The notes: generated by a model not told the origin, from the letters alone. Positions 18,388 through 26,699 are shown, counted from the stretch's first letter. The stretch is DNA of 64,000 nt from JAJCYX01 sp965243825 (GCA_965243825.1 CBDEVT010000001.1:682001-746000), one strand, 5' to 3'. Made by a program: numbers and translations.

Positions 18388-19047
18388 TTGAGTGACAAGG
18401 TCGCCGCTGTGATCTTCGATTTCGATGGGCTGGTACTGGACACAGAGACGCCAGAGTTTGAGTCCTGGAATCGTGTCTTCAGGGACCACAAAGTTGAGCT
18501 GGAGTTGGAGACCTGGGCAGGTTCGATCGCTTCAGATGGTTTCGACCCCTACGCCCACCTGGAATGGCTCACCGGTACTCCAGTCGACCGCAACGCCATT
18601 CGTGTAAGTCGCCGGTCCTACTTCGAAGAATTGATGGCAGCACAAGAACTCCTTCCCGGAGTTGAGGATTACATCTCTGCTGCAAACGACCTGGGTCTCA
18701 AGACGGCTGTCGCCTCAAACTCGACCCGTAGATGGCTTGACGACTTCTTCGGCAGGTACGGACTCGCAGGCAAGTTCGACGCAGTGAGTTGCAGAGACGA
18801 TGTTGAAGCAGGTAAGCCGGATCCGGCGATCTATCTCGGGGCTCTGCAACAGCTGGACGTTCCCGCCGATCGGGCGGTTGCACTGGAAGACTCGCCAAAC
18901 GGCGTGCTTTCCGCGAACCGGGCCGGAATCTTTTGCGTCGCAGTTCCCGGCAACATGACAAAAAATCTCTTGTTCGATCACGCGGACCTTAAAATCTCCT
19001 CACTGAAAGACGTTCCACTTAGCGAATTGCTCGCGAAAGTGATCTGA
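18388..19047 (+). CDS. HAD-superfamily phosphatase/phosphomutase-like hydrolase
   Basis: 219 residues of HAD subfamily IA (beta-phosphoglucomutase/CbbY-like). Motif I is VIFDFDGLVLDTE (nucleophile Asp and acid/base Asp), motif II lies in AVASNSTRRW, motif III Lys in AGKPDPAIY and motif IV in ALEDSPNGVL. An alpha-helical cap follows motif I. Start is TTG 18388 with AGAGGAG eight bases before. Phosphorylated substrate unknown. Only seven bases separate its stop from the VOC gene. Confidence 0.87.
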   Translation: MSDKVAAVIFDFDGLVLDTETPEFESWNRVFRDHKVELELETWAGSIASDGFDPYAHLEWLTGTPVDRNAIRVSRRSYFEELMAAQELLPGVEDYISAANDLGLKTAVASNSTRRWLDDFFGRYGLAGKFDAVSCRDDVEAGKPDPAIYLGALQQLDVPADRAVALEDSPNGVLSANRAGIFCVAVPGNMTKNLLFDHADLKISSLKDVPLSELLAKVI

Positions 19048-19053
19048 TAAGCG

Positions 19054-19458
19054 ATGTCTGATCCGCTCATAGAAAAAGTTGACTGCATCCATGTTGCAGT
19101 TCCAGATTTGGAATCAGGGCTCGGTTTCTACAGAGACAAGCTCGGGCATAAGCTCGTCTGGCGAACGGAAACAGCCGCAGGTCTTTCTATGGGGTCCGGA
19201 GAGACAGAGATCGTAATTGAACAGAATCCACCTGACCCGAGTACCGATCTACTCGTACAGTCTGTCCCGGAAGCAGTGGACACGTTCGTTGATGCAGGTG
19301 GCGAAGTCGAAAACGGCCCATTCGAGATAGCGGTGGGCAACGCCGCTGTCGTTCGCGATCCGTGGGGTAATCGGTTCACCCTGTTGGACCTTAGCCGCGG
19401 AACATTCACGACCGATGCCGATGGCAAAGTAACCGGCGTCAGAGACAGAAACTCGTAG
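19054..19458 (+). CDS. VOC family (glyoxalase-like) protein
   Basis: 134 residues with one vicinal-oxygen-chelate module: HVAVPDLESGLGFYRDKLGH at the N-terminus (first metal ligand His) and DPWGNRFTLLDL near the C-terminus (DPxGN motif of the second half). Such proteins form dimers acting as glyoxalases, dioxygenases or resistance proteins. It follows the HAD gene by six bases and is likely cotranscribed. Confidence 0.83.
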   Translation: MSDPLIEKVDCIHVAVPDLESGLGFYRDKLGHKLVWRTETAAGLSMGSGETEIVIEQNPPDPSTDLLVQSVPEAVDTFVDAGGEVENGPFEIAVGNAAVVRDPWGNRFTLLDLSRGTFTTDADGKVTGVRDRNS

Positions 19459-19507
19459 TTTTTCTCTGCATTGGGTCGCCTTGTTCGATCTTGATCAGTG
19501 ATCGCAA

Positions 19508-19678
19508 TCAGGCAAGCGGTTTGGTTATTTCGATTACCGGTAACCACAAGCGGATCTCAAAGTGCTCGTGTCCGTGCGCGAACGTCAGACCGTTCCAGGC
19601 CTCGAAACCAGGCTGGTGATCAGGCGCCATTCCGCTGGTCGGGAGCCAGGTTCCGTAAAACCACTCAAGTGCACGCAT
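19508..19678 (-). pseudogene. Remnant of a GyrI-like/AraC effector-binding domain
   Basis: Immediately after the AHSA1 gene on the same strand lies a short open frame (56 codons from ATG 19678, open upstream to about 19709). It reads like the last third of a GyrI-like small-molecule-binding domain, with WFYGTWLPTSGM, PGFEAWNGLTF and HFEIRLWLPV. The first two-thirds are missing, so it is probably decayed or truncated. A functional 56-residue protein is possible but less likely. Confidence 0.45.
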
Positions 19679-19709
19679 CTCGAGTTCGATTGAACCCTCG
19701 ATCTCCAGT

Positions 19710-20174
19710 TCAGCCTCCGCATGCCTTCAGGTACGCCTTTTCGAAGATCTCGATCCATCCGCCGCCGTATCCACCACGCATCGGTTCGGCCAGGTCACCT
19801 AAACCTTCCCAGTTGCTCTGGGTCAGTTGCACACGCGTGCGTCCCAGGTTAACCGGCGTGAATGTCACCTCTACAAAGGTTGTCCTGCCGGAGGTGTCAC
19901 CGGGCTCCGGTATGTGGAAGTCCATGCTGATCGAATCGTGCGGATCGTAGGAGCGAATCGTTCCCCACTGGTGCTCAGTGTCGTCGTGGCCGACTTCGAC
20001 GATCTTGCCTCCAACGCGCGGGTCAACCTTGATCTGCTTTGCTGAGTTGCCGCTGAACGCAGAAACCGTGAACATCGCCAGTGGCCACCAGCTGCTGATC
20101 TCGTCGACAAACACGACGAAGGCCTCTCTCTGATCGCACGGTACCTCTATCGTCTTGACCAGCGGCTCAAGCAC
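19710..20174 (-). CDS. AHSA1/SRPBCC domain protein
   Basis: 154 residues of the activator-of-Hsp90-ATPase-1-like SRPBCC type: VKTIEVPCDQREAFVVFVDE, the WWP and DPRVGGKIVE segments, WGTIRSYDP and a C-terminal amphipathic helix GWIEIFEKAYL. The start overlaps the end of the ArsR gene by eight bases. ArsR-AHSA1 pairs are widespread, with the ArsR protein repressing both. Ligand unknown. Confidence 0.83.
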   Translation of the reverse strand: MLEPLVKTIEVPCDQREAFVVFVDEISSWWPLAMFTVSAFSGNSAKQIKVDPRVGGKIVEVGHDDTEHQWGTIRSYDPHDSISMDFHIPEPGDTSGRTTFVEVTFTPVNLGRTRVQLTQSNWEGLGDLAEPMRGGYGGGWIEIFEKAYLKACGG

Positions 20175-20511
20175 TCTGCTCTCCAGATTCGGTCTGCACT
20201 GACCTTCTAGCTTTCCTTTTGATTATCTCAGCACCATATGCTGCAAGGGCTTGAGACCAGAAATCGTCAAGGTAGGCCCGAAGCTCGCTCAGGCCGTCCT
20301 GGCTAACTCCGTAGAGGCGTCTGTTGCCCTGCGGTTCGACAGTAACGAGTTTGGCAGACTCAAGAACCTTTAGGTGTTGCGATACAGCGGGCCGGCTCAC
20401 GGTCTGCCCTTCCGCAAGCTCACTCACCGTGCGCGGTCTATCACGCAACGATTCGAAGATCTGTCGCCGTGTCGGATCTGCTAGCGCCGATAAGACTTGT
20501 TCGTATGCCAT
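20167..20511 (-). CDS. ArsR-family winged-helix repressor
   Basis: 114 residues: a winged helix-turn-helix with LADPTRRQIFESLRDRP, VSRPAVSQHLKVLESAKLV (recognition helix) and PQGNRRLYGVS (wing). It lacks the CVC metal site of ArsR/SmtB sensors, so it is probably not a metal sensor and fits the ArsR type linked to AHSA1 genes. It lies 58 bases downstream of the YCII gene and overlaps AHSA1, and is my candidate for binding the palindromes at 20908-20945. Confidence 0.88.
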   Translation of the reverse strand: MAYEQVLSALADPTRRQIFESLRDRPRTVSELAEGQTVSRPAVSQHLKVLESAKLVTVEPQGNRRLYGVSQDGLSELRAYLDDFWSQALAAYGAEIIKRKARRSVQTESGEQSA

Positions 20512-20569
20512 CTTTTTGTCGGTCGGGATGTCGGTAGGTGATCGGATGTGTGAGCGAGACGAGACGCTG

Positions 20570-20887
20570 CTATCCCATCTGCATAACTTCCGCTACGCGG
20601 ATGTCACCATAAATGAGGTAAGGACAGGACTGCACGATCTCGACTGCGGCCTCAAGGCTGTCTGCCTTAATTGTCGAGAAGCCGGAAATCCGGTTGGTTC
20701 CATCGATTTCAGAAACGCCGCTGGAACTCACCATCTTCGCCTGTCCGAACGGCATTCCGGGGTTGACCACGGCATCGCCCAGACCCTGCATCCACTCCAT
20801 GAACTTCGCCTGCTGAGCAGCACCTTCTTCAGGATTGTCAGGCATTCTGCTGCTGTCATCGTGATAGGCCATAATGAACTCGGGCAT
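20570..20887 (-). CDS. YCII/DGPF-domain protein
   Basis: 105 residues with the YciI-like (DGPF) fold: MPEFIMAYHDDSS, a helix with AAQQAKFMEWMQGLGD, VSEIDGTNRISGFSTIKADS and a C-terminal strand YGDIRVAEVMQMG. These small dimeric proteins are often next to ECF sigma or ArsR genes; function unknown. ATG 20887 has GGAG seven bases upstream and is the family start; the longer frame to 20941 crosses the operator. First gene of the YCII-arsR-AHSA1 unit. Confidence 0.82.
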   Translation of the reverse strand: MPEFIMAYHDDSSRMPDNPEEGAAQQAKFMEWMQGLGDAVVNPGMPFGQAKMVSSSGVSEIDGTNRISGFSTIKADSLEAAVEIVQSCPYLIYGDIRVAEVMQMG

Positions 20888-20907
20888 GGTGATTCTCCAT
20901 AAAGTAT

Positions 20908-20945
20908 GTAAGTCGATACTTACATTAATGTAAGCGTGCACTTAC
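20908..20945. promoter_or_regulatory. Two 16-bp palindromes GTAAG-N6-CTTAC (operator)
   Basis: GTAAGTCGATACTTAC (20908-20923) and GTAAGCGTGCACTTAC (20930-20945) share half-sites GTAAG/CTTAC and have centres 22 bases apart, about two helical turns. On the minus strand a TTGACA (-35, 20950-20955) is 17 bases from TACATT (-10, 20927-20932); the second palindrome lies in the spacer and the first downstream of -10. This is the layout of repressor sites for the YCII-arsR-AHSA1 operon and possibly the divergent DUF1801 gene. Confidence 0.7.
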
Positions 20946-20980
20946 GCGATGTCAAGCTATGCCAGCCCAGGTGAATGAAC

Positions 20981-21427
20981 ATGGCGACGAAGACAAAGAG
21001 AATCGACTCAAGACCGTTTGCGAATACTGAAGTGCGGGCCGTGTTCGACGGCTATGCAGACGGCATCCGTGAGGCTCTGCTTCGTCTCCGTGAACTTATC
21101 TTCGAGGTCGCGGAGAGTACAGACGGTGTCGGTGAGTTGGAAGAGACCCTTAAGTGGGGGCAGCCGAGTTACCTGACCCACAAAACGAAAAGCGGTACGA
21201 CGGTCCGGATCAGCGACATCGGCTCTGATCCGGGTTTTTACGGGATCTATGTTCACTGCACCACAACTCTTGTGTCCACGTACCGCGAAATGTACTCAGA
21301 CGTACTCAAATTCGACGGTACACGAGGCGTCTTGTTCTCGGTTGGTGAAGAACCGCCTGAGGACATCTTGCGTCACTGCATTGAACTTGCGCTGACCTAC
21401 CACGCCCGGAAGAAGCAGAGCCAATGA
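20981..21427 (+). CDS. DUF1801 domain protein
   Basis: 148 residues of the DUF1801 family: IREALLRLRELIFEVAE, the hallmark ETLKWGQPSYLTH and a C-terminal helical part. ATG 20981 has AGGTGA eight bases before; ATG 20975 is two codons earlier but too close to that site. It is divergent from the YCII-arsR-AHSA1 operon across the palindromic operator and overlaps the next gene by four bases (ATGA), so the two are coupled. Function unknown. Confidence 0.8.
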   Translation: MATKTKRIDSRPFANTEVRAVFDGYADGIREALLRLRELIFEVAESTDGVGELEETLKWGQPSYLTHKTKSGTTVRISDIGSDPGFYGIYVHCTTTLVSTYREMYSDVLKFDGTRGVLFSVGEEPPEDILRHCIELALTYHARKKQSQ

Positions 21428-22068
21428 CCGACACACCACCACAGTCCGTCAGTCCGTATGAACAGACCAACGACTCGAACGGTTACGCCGTTTACTCAGT
21501 GGTGGTCATGGCCGATCTTCAGCAGCAGGCTTCCATCGAACGGGTTCGAAAAGCCGTCGGCAACATGCGTTCAATGATTCCTGCGCATGTAACGGTGAAA
21601 GGTACGTTCTGCCAGGTGGCCGATCTGAACGACTTGATCTCGACGATCAAGCAGATCGCACAGGAAACAGTGCCGTTTGAAGTGCAGTTCAAGCCCGGCG
21701 GCCCGGAAAAGAAAACGTCGACAGAGGGATCAGAGTTTGCGACTCAGCCGATCGAGAAGACCTCTGAACTGGTGCGGCTGCACGAGCGACTCTACGACGC
21801 AATATCGCCGGTCACGACACTCGCATACGGGCGAGAAGACGGTGGTCATTACTGGCCGCACATGACGATCTACTCAGAGCCTTCGCAGGAGCCTGCACGC
21901 CGGGCAGATCAGCTGCTCGCCGACCTGGACATCGGCGATGGCTATCACTGCGAAGCCATGTTCCTGATGGGCCACGTTGGCAGACCCTACCGCGGCAGAT
22001 GGACAGTATTACGCGAGTTTCCGTTTGGCGCATCGCAGTCGACTCAATCGGCGCAATCAGAGAAGTAA
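21424..22068 (+). CDS. 2'-5' RNA ligase/2H phosphoesterase family protein
   Basis: 214 residues with the two H-x-T motifs of the 2H phosphoesterase superfamily, HVTVKG near residue 56 and HMTIYS near residue 147. Relatives hydrolyse cyclic phosphodiesters or 2'-5' linked RNA. The surrounding strands fit the family's two-lobe fold. The ATG overlaps the DUF1801 stop. Substrate unknown. Confidence 0.8.
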   Translation: MTDTPPQSVSPYEQTNDSNGYAVYSVVVMADLQQQASIERVRKAVGNMRSMIPAHVTVKGTFCQVADLNDLISTIKQIAQETVPFEVQFKPGGPEKKTSTEGSEFATQPIEKTSELVRLHERLYDAISPVTTLAYGREDGGHYWPHMTIYSEPSQEPARRADQLLADLDIGDGYHCEAMFLMGHVGRPYRGRWTVLREFPFGASQSTQSAQSEK

Positions 22069-22133
22069 CTTCACGCTGACTTCACTGAGGCGCGCGAGCC
22101 AGGACTCAAACTGCGCCTATCCTTGATCCTATC

Positions 22134-23069
22134 GTGGAGTCAATCTCGACAAACAAAGTCTCTGTGTATCAGCGAAGGCTCGCCTCTCACTGGTCATCCT
22201 ACTCAAGGCTGCGCAAAGTGCTGATCATCATCGCGGTCACTTTAATTGCCCTTGTCGCAGCCGCAGTGCTGCTATACCTGATCGGTGGTGCCCTCTCTCA
22301 TCGGTCGTTGCAATCCACAGCTCGAGAACTCCTTGAAACCGGTGCTGCAAGTGGCCGGTCGGGACTCGTATCAGAATCTGACATTGCCCATCTGCCAGAC
22401 CCGGTTCAGCGCTGGCTTGTTGCCTCCAATACCGTCGGATCGGAACATGTGCGAACCGTGAGACTCAAGCAATCAGGACGATTTCGGCAAAGTGAAGACG
22501 GGCAGTGGATGCAGTACGAAGCGGTGGAGTACTTCTCCGTCAACCCACCGGAGTTTCTCTGGCGGGCGCGGTTCAAGACGGTCGGCCTTCCGCTGATAGA
22601 GGTCCGAGATTCATACAGTGACGGCAAAGGTAAGACGGAGGTCAAAATCGCCTCCTTGATACCGATGGGCAGCGAAAGTGGTCCGGAGGCGGACCAGGGA
22701 GACCTTGTGCGCTATCTGAACGAGATCATGTGGTTCCCTTCGGCAGCACTTAGCGACTACATCCAGTGGGAGCCAATCGATTCGAACTCAGCCGAGGCGA
22801 CCATGACCTACCGTGACGTGACCGCTTCGGCGGTGTTCTATTTCGATGAAGCTGGCCACCTGGTAAACATCTCGGCAGATCGATTCGGGAAGTTCGGTGA
22901 CAACTACTCCCTGGAGCGCTGGAGTACTCCGCTCAGCACATACAGGGAGTTTGAGGGGATAGTTGTTCCAACAGAAGGAGTGGGTGTTTGGAACCTCGAG
23001 ACAGGAGATTTTCCATACATCGAGCCTGAGGTGAGCGACGTCAGCTATAACGTCACAGAGCCATTCTGA
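22134..23069 (+). CDS. Conserved membrane-anchored protein (DUF6544-like)
   Basis: 311 residues with one membrane helix (about residues 28-53, VLIIIAVTLIALVAAAVLLYLIGG), then an exposed domain with LPDPVQRWLVAS, VRTVRLKQSGRFR, WLARFKTVGLP-like and WFPSAALSDYIQWEPID. This order is that of the DUF6544/DUF6920 proteins, whose role is unknown. Start GTG 22134; no strong ribosome site. Stands 65 bases after the 2H gene in the same direction. Confidence 0.7.
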   Translation: MESISTNKVSVYQRRLASHWSSYSRLRKVLIIIAVTLIALVAAAVLLYLIGGALSHRSLQSTARELLETGAASGRSGLVSESDIAHLPDPVQRWLVASNTVGSEHVRTVRLKQSGRFRQSEDGQWMQYEAVEYFSVNPPEFLWRARFKTVGLPLIEVRDSYSDGKGKTEVKIASLIPMGSESGPEADQGDLVRYLNEIMWFPSAALSDYIQWEPIDSNSAEATMTYRDVTASAVFYFDEAGHLVNISADRFGKFGDNYSLERWSTPLSTYREFEGIVVPTEGVGVWNLETGDFPYIEPEVSDVSYNVTEPF

Positions 23070-23128
23070 ACATCGGCATGATGGGCGGCGGGTTCAAGGC
23101 AGGTCGCTCGCGAGTCGAATATTCTGAG

Positions 23129-23485
23129 TCAACCAGAAGCCAGTTCAGCCGATTTCTCGATGAACTTCCTGATGACAGCGTCGTCCGCATCGACAGGCGA
23201 TGAAAGGGCAACGTGGCGACTGTCCTTCTTGCCATCACCCTTCAGGAGGTCATTCTGATCCTCGAGTCGGTCACCCAGGATGAAGCCCAGATTCACACCA
23301 TTCTTTCCGCCATACAGGTAGAAGAGCGGGTTAGCTCTTGAGAACCCGTAACTAGGCACACCCCACTTCATGTACTCGTCGACTTCAGGAAGCGTGTCCA
23401 GGATCAGCTTGCGTGCTGCATGTAGAGTGGCCCGCGTCTCTTCAGGGGCGCTTTCTATGAACTCGGGTACAGTCCGCGATGCCAT
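23129..23485 (-). CDS. DUF1801 domain protein
   Basis: 118 residues: VPEFIESAPEETRATLHAAR, VDEYMKWGVPSYGFS (family hallmark) and YLYGGKNGVNLGF. Third DUF1801 gene in the window and convergent with the DUF6544-like gene. ATG 23485 matches the family start; GTG 23518 would add 11 residues. Function unknown. Confidence 0.75.
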   Translation of the reverse strand: MASRTVPEFIESAPEETRATLHAARKLILDTLPEVDEYMKWGVPSYGFSRANPLFYLYGGKNGVNLGFILGDRLEDQNDLLKGDGKKDSRHVALSSPVDADDAVIRKFIEKSAELASG

Positions 23486-23982
23486 GAAACAATCGTATTG
23501 CTGCGCGAGCTCAGGCACGTGAAGAAATCATGTCATACGAGTTGATTGGCTGATTCTCGCAGTCACGAACGACTGAGGTAGCAAGATTTCCTATTGGGAG
23601 CCAGCAAAAATCGATGCTTCCCGACGGAACGAAAACAAACGATGTTGTTCGTTTCCGTTAAGGTCTGTCAGAGGCTCCGTATCGCATTGACTGACGGCGC
23701 GGCAGAGGTCGGAACGCCACGCCGAATCCAATGAGCATTGAGCAAAAGAATCTAAGTCGTCCGATTATGCCAAACATGGTCTGTATCCCTGGCCGCAGAG
23801 AGTAGCCGGGTCGGTATGGCAAGTGGTGAGACGAACGGCCTGAATTTCGCTGACCGAAAGTATCCTGCAACAGTCGAAACACTATTCGGATCACTTTGGC
23901 TGCCGGTTTGTCAGTGAGAAACTAAGTCACGTCCTTGCATTTCCAGGCGGACGTGAGAAGTCGATCCAGGGGGAGTTCAACA
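23486..23982. other. Intergenic stretch without a credible gene
   Basis: Nearly 500 bases between a DUF1801 gene and a small membrane protein. The only long frame (23658-23894, minus) is Arg-rich without family features. An imperfect inverted repeat (23624-23658, ACGGAACGAAAACAA against TTGTTCGTTTCCGT) is the sole structure seen. It shares the TTGTTCG half-site with the perfect palindrome at 26678-26699. Confidence 0.5.
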
Positions 23983-24165
23983 ATGCGTAACGAACCATCC
24001 CAGACCGCAATCCTGGCCGCTGTAATACCCATCGCGCTTGCAGCCGGACTGATCACGTCTCTATTGATCGAAGACACACTGACAAGTGTGATTGTCGCAG
24101 CGGTGGTCGGTGCAGTTGTGGGCTTCACTGTCCATGCAGTCGTCAAGTACTGGCTGTTGCGATAG
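23983..24165 (+). CDS. Small two-helix membrane protein
   Basis: 60 residues, mostly hydrophobic, predicted as two membrane helices (AILAAVIPIALAAGLITSLL and TSVIVAAVVGAVVGFTVHAV) separated by EDT. ATG 23983 has a strong AGGGGGAG site seven bases before; the frame from 23935 includes a charged leader that looks non-coding. No family recognised. It resembles the 65-residue membrane protein at 44500 in size and layout. Confidence 0.6.
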   Translation: MRNEPSQTAILAAVIPIALAAGLITSLLIEDTLTSVIVAAVVGAVVGFTVHAVVKYWLLR

Positions 24166-24217
24166 GGTCGTCTGGGAGGCGTCCGGTAAACGACCACCGT
24201 GCACTACACCAGTTCAC

Positions 24218-24991
24218 CTATCGTGGCACGGCCTCCGCTGCGATAAGCAGGAGCGACGGTCGAACTCGTTCATCCGTGAGGAAAGGACGGTCACGCTCAG
24301 CCTCTTCCGTCGCGTGAGGCTCCAGCACGCGCTTCACACTGAACCCGGCTTCGATAAGCGAGTTGATCGTCGTTGCCATGGTCCTGTGGTACATCACTAC
24401 GTCCACGCCGTGCCAGTTTGAAATCCGCTGGCCCTCATCTGCATAGTGCGTCAGCTTCCAGCCTTCTGTATCTCCTGAACGACCCTCGATCCACGGCTCG
24501 TCCCACCGATTTTTGTGTGGTGCTGACATTACCGGGTGATCCGTTAAGAACACGTGGTTGCCACCAGGTTCGAGCCATCTATGAACCTTCTTGAAGATCG
24601 GCACTACGTCTTCAATGTAGTTCAGCAGATAAGAGCTAATCACCAGGTCGAAAGATCTCGGTTCGAACTCAGCATCTTCGGCCGCTATGCAGGTGTAGGT
24701 GATTCCCGATGACCCGTACGAATTCGCTGTAGCGAACATCCGCTCAGAGACATCGATGCCGGTCACCGAAGCAGCGCCGCTTTCCACCAGCCACCTGCAC
24801 ATCTCTCCCGCCCCACAGGCCATGTCCAGAACACGCAAGCCCTGAACGTCGGGCAAGAGGCTCTTGAGGGACGCGTACTCGAAGGCTTCTGCACGACCCA
24901 GGCTTTCAACCCGCATCCTGTCGTAGCGTGCGAAGAATTCCGGATTGTCGTAGACGTTCTGAGGTGTAGACATCGAGAACAGGCCTTTCAC
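24218..24991 (-). CDS. Class I SAM-dependent methyltransferase
   Basis: 257 residues with the Rossmann methyltransferase motifs: RVLDMACGAGEMCRWLVESG (SAM-binding motif I, residues ~55-75), GIDVSERMFATANSY and ISSYLLNYIEDV (post-I and II). The C-terminal half carries VMYHRTMATTINSLIEAGF. Resembles type 11 methyltransferases; substrate unknown. Divergent from the GNAT gene. Confidence 0.85.
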   Translation of the reverse strand: MKGLFSMSTPQNVYDNPEFFARYDRMRVESLGRAEAFEYASLKSLLPDVQGLRVLDMACGAGEMCRWLVESGAASVTGIDVSERMFATANSYGSSGITYTCIAAEDAEFEPRSFDLVISSYLLNYIEDVVPIFKKVHRWLEPGGNHVFLTDHPVMSAPHKNRWDEPWIEGRSGDTEGWKLTHYADEGQRISNWHGVDVVMYHRTMATTINSLIEAGFSVKRVLEPHATEEAERDRPFLTDERVRPSLLLIAAEAVPR

Positions 24992-25202
24992 CGAGCTCCC
25001 AGGGCGGCCGATCGGTCAGTCAATCGGAATCCTAACGACGCGCCAGGGAATCATACCGTGTGGTGCCCACTTAATAGCCGATCACGGCTTTCATCCATTG
25101 AAGGCTAAGTAAAAATTAGCCCTCGAGACAGGAATTAAGCCCGACTCTGAACTCTGCTGAGATCCAGAAAACCCGCTCGCTTATTTCATTTAACCTACGG
25201 CA

Positions 25203-25673
25203 ATGGATATCTTGACCAGACCGGCGATCCTGCAGGACGCCAACGGTATTGCTGCGCTTGCAGCGCAGTGGAGAGACCTGCTCCAGCATTCCACATTAAC
25301 GGAAGGGCAACTACGGAAGAACGTAGAGCGACTGCTCGATGACCCGGACACCGATCTACTTATAGCGACATCGGAAGGCGGTGAACCGCTGGGCTTTGTT
25401 CAACAACGCTACCGTTACTCGATGTGGTCCGGTCGTGCGGAAGCCTACCTGGAGGATATCTTCGTCGTGGAGCGGTTCAGGGGTAAAGGTGTTGGCAGTC
25501 GCCTGCTGGAGTTAGCCTTGAGAAGGGCCGAAGCACGAAAATGCGCAGTTATCACGCTGTACACCAACAGCGGCAACGCCGACTCAATCGCACTCTATGA
25601 ACGGTTCGGATTCGAGAGTCGCACGACGCGATTCCCCGATTCCAGAAACTACTACTTCTCGAAGTCGTTGTAA
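25203..25673 (+). CDS. GNAT family N-acetyltransferase
   Basis: 156 residues of the GNAT fold: motif A is IFVVERFRGKGVGSRLLELA (acetyl-CoA binding, RGKGVG), followed by NSGNADSIALYERFGFESR (motif B). Substrate unknown. No clear ribosome site before ATG 25203. The tRNA-Asn follows convergently. Confidence 0.87.
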   Translation: MDILTRPAILQDANGIAALAAQWRDLLQHSTLTEGQLRKNVERLLDDPDTDLLIATSEGGEPLGFVQQRYRYSMWSGRAEAYLEDIFVVERFRGKGVGSRLLELALRRAEARKCAVITLYTNSGNADSIALYERFGFESRTTRFPDSRNYYFSKSL

Positions 25674-25710
25674 TGGCCCGCCGGTCTCTATCCAAGAGGA
25701 AACAGGAGTT

Positions 25711-25785
25711 TGGCTCCCGAGACAGGATTCGAACCTGTGACCCGCTGATTAACAGTCAGCTGCTCTACCGCTGAGCTACTCGGGA
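25711..25785 (-). tRNA. tRNA-Asn(GTT), CCA encoded
   Basis: On the minus strand the 75-base sequence folds as a cloverleaf: acceptor TCCCGAG/CTCGGGA, D arm from AGCTCAGCGGTAGAGC, anticodon arm CTGACTGTTAATCAG with anticodon GTT, T arm ACAGGTTCGAATCCTGT, discriminator G and encoded CCA. It stands alone between the GNAT gene and tag. Confidence 0.95.
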
Positions 25786-26002
25786 ACGTCAAGACCGGCT
25801 CTTGTGTCGCGGAGTCAGGCTCCGCAGGCAGAAATGACCGCGGCGAGTACCAGAAGCGCCACGATCCAAGCGCCAGTCTTCTATTGAATCTAAAGATCAA
25901 CTGGGAGTCAATGAAGATCGACCTCGTTGAGATGGTCAATCACTCACAATTTCTGGATCAACAGTTGAGATCACCAAGAAATCGGGCATCGGCAAGCGGC
26001 GC

Positions 26003-26575
26003 CTAAACCTCATCGTATCGGAAACAGGAGGTGATGTGATCGTTCACCATTCCTGCAGATTGCATGAAGGCATAACATATTGTCGGGCCGACAAAGCTGA
26101 ACCCACGTTTCTTCAGTGCCTTGCTCATTTCGTTGGATTCCGGAGTCTCAGCAGGTAGATCCGACATCGAGTTCCAGCTATTTCGCAGAATGTCGCCGTT
26201 GGTAAACGACCACAAAAACTCGTCCAGTGTTGAACCTTCGGACTGCAACTCCAGGACGGCATTTGCGTTGGCTGTGAAAGCCTTGATCTTGGCGCGGTTG
26301 CGTATGATGCGCTCGTCCTGGCGTAACGCCTCTGCCCTCTCCGCATCGAATGCTGCAACGGTAGCTATATCGAAGCCCTTGTACGCCTCTCGATAGCCAT
26401 CTCGTCGCTTCAGGATGGTGTCCCAGCTCAGTCCTGCCTGTGCGCCTTCAAGACAGAGGAGTTCGAAGAGTGTCTGGTCACCGTGCGTCGGCACACCCCA
26501 TTCCTTATCGTGGTATTCAGACATCAAGGTGCCCGGTTCACCTGCCCAGCCACATCTGATTCGGTCATCTGCCAT
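26003..26575 (-). CDS. tag: DNA-3-methyladenine glycosylase I
   Basis: 190 residues matching Tag, the base-excision glycosylase that removes 3-methyladenine from DNA. Seen are RCGWAGEPGTLMSEYHDKEWG (start with zinc Cys), ELLCLEGAQAGLSW (catalytic Glu/Trp region), and LKKRGFSFVGPTICYAFMQSAGMVNDH near the C-terminus (second zinc ligands). Separated from the divergent dtxR-type gene by 228 bases that contain a 22-nt palindrome. Confidence 0.93.
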   Translation of the reverse strand: MADDRIRCGWAGEPGTLMSEYHDKEWGVPTHGDQTLFELLCLEGAQAGLSWDTILKRRDGYREAYKGFDIATVAAFDAERAEALRQDERIIRNRAKIKAFTANANAVLELQSEGSTLDEFLWSFTNGDILRNSWNSMSDLPAETPESNEMSKALKKRGFSFVGPTICYAFMQSAGMVNDHITSCFRYDEV

Positions 26576-26677
26576 TAAGCGCTCCCAGTCCAGAAATCGA
26601 CATTTCAGTAGATGCTACGGCAGAAACCCTGACATAACTCAATCTTGCTCGAATTGAGTTGGACATTGGGTACGGCC

Positions 26678-26699
26678 TTTGTTCGTATGTACGAACAAA
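26678..26699. promoter_or_regulatory. 22-nt perfect palindrome between tag and the DtxR-type gene
   Basis: TTTGTTCGTA-TG-TACGAACAAA has perfect 10-base arms around a two-base centre. It lies almost midway, about 103 bases, from the tag (minus) and DtxR-type (plus) starts. It could be a metalloregulator site controlling its own gene, or a DNA-damage site for tag. The half-sites read GTTCG...CGAAC, the reverse order of the Gram-positive LexA box (CGAAC-N4-GTTCG), so a LexA assignment is not supported by simple matching. Confidence 0.6.

Noticed and set aside
23658..23894. 78-codon minus-strand frame in a 500-base gap
   Set aside because: Arg-rich, no family features and no ribosome site.
26678..26699. 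LexA box for the palindrome near tag
   Set aside because: The half-site order (GTTCG...CGAAC) is reversed relative to CGAAC-N4-GTTCG and spacing differs.
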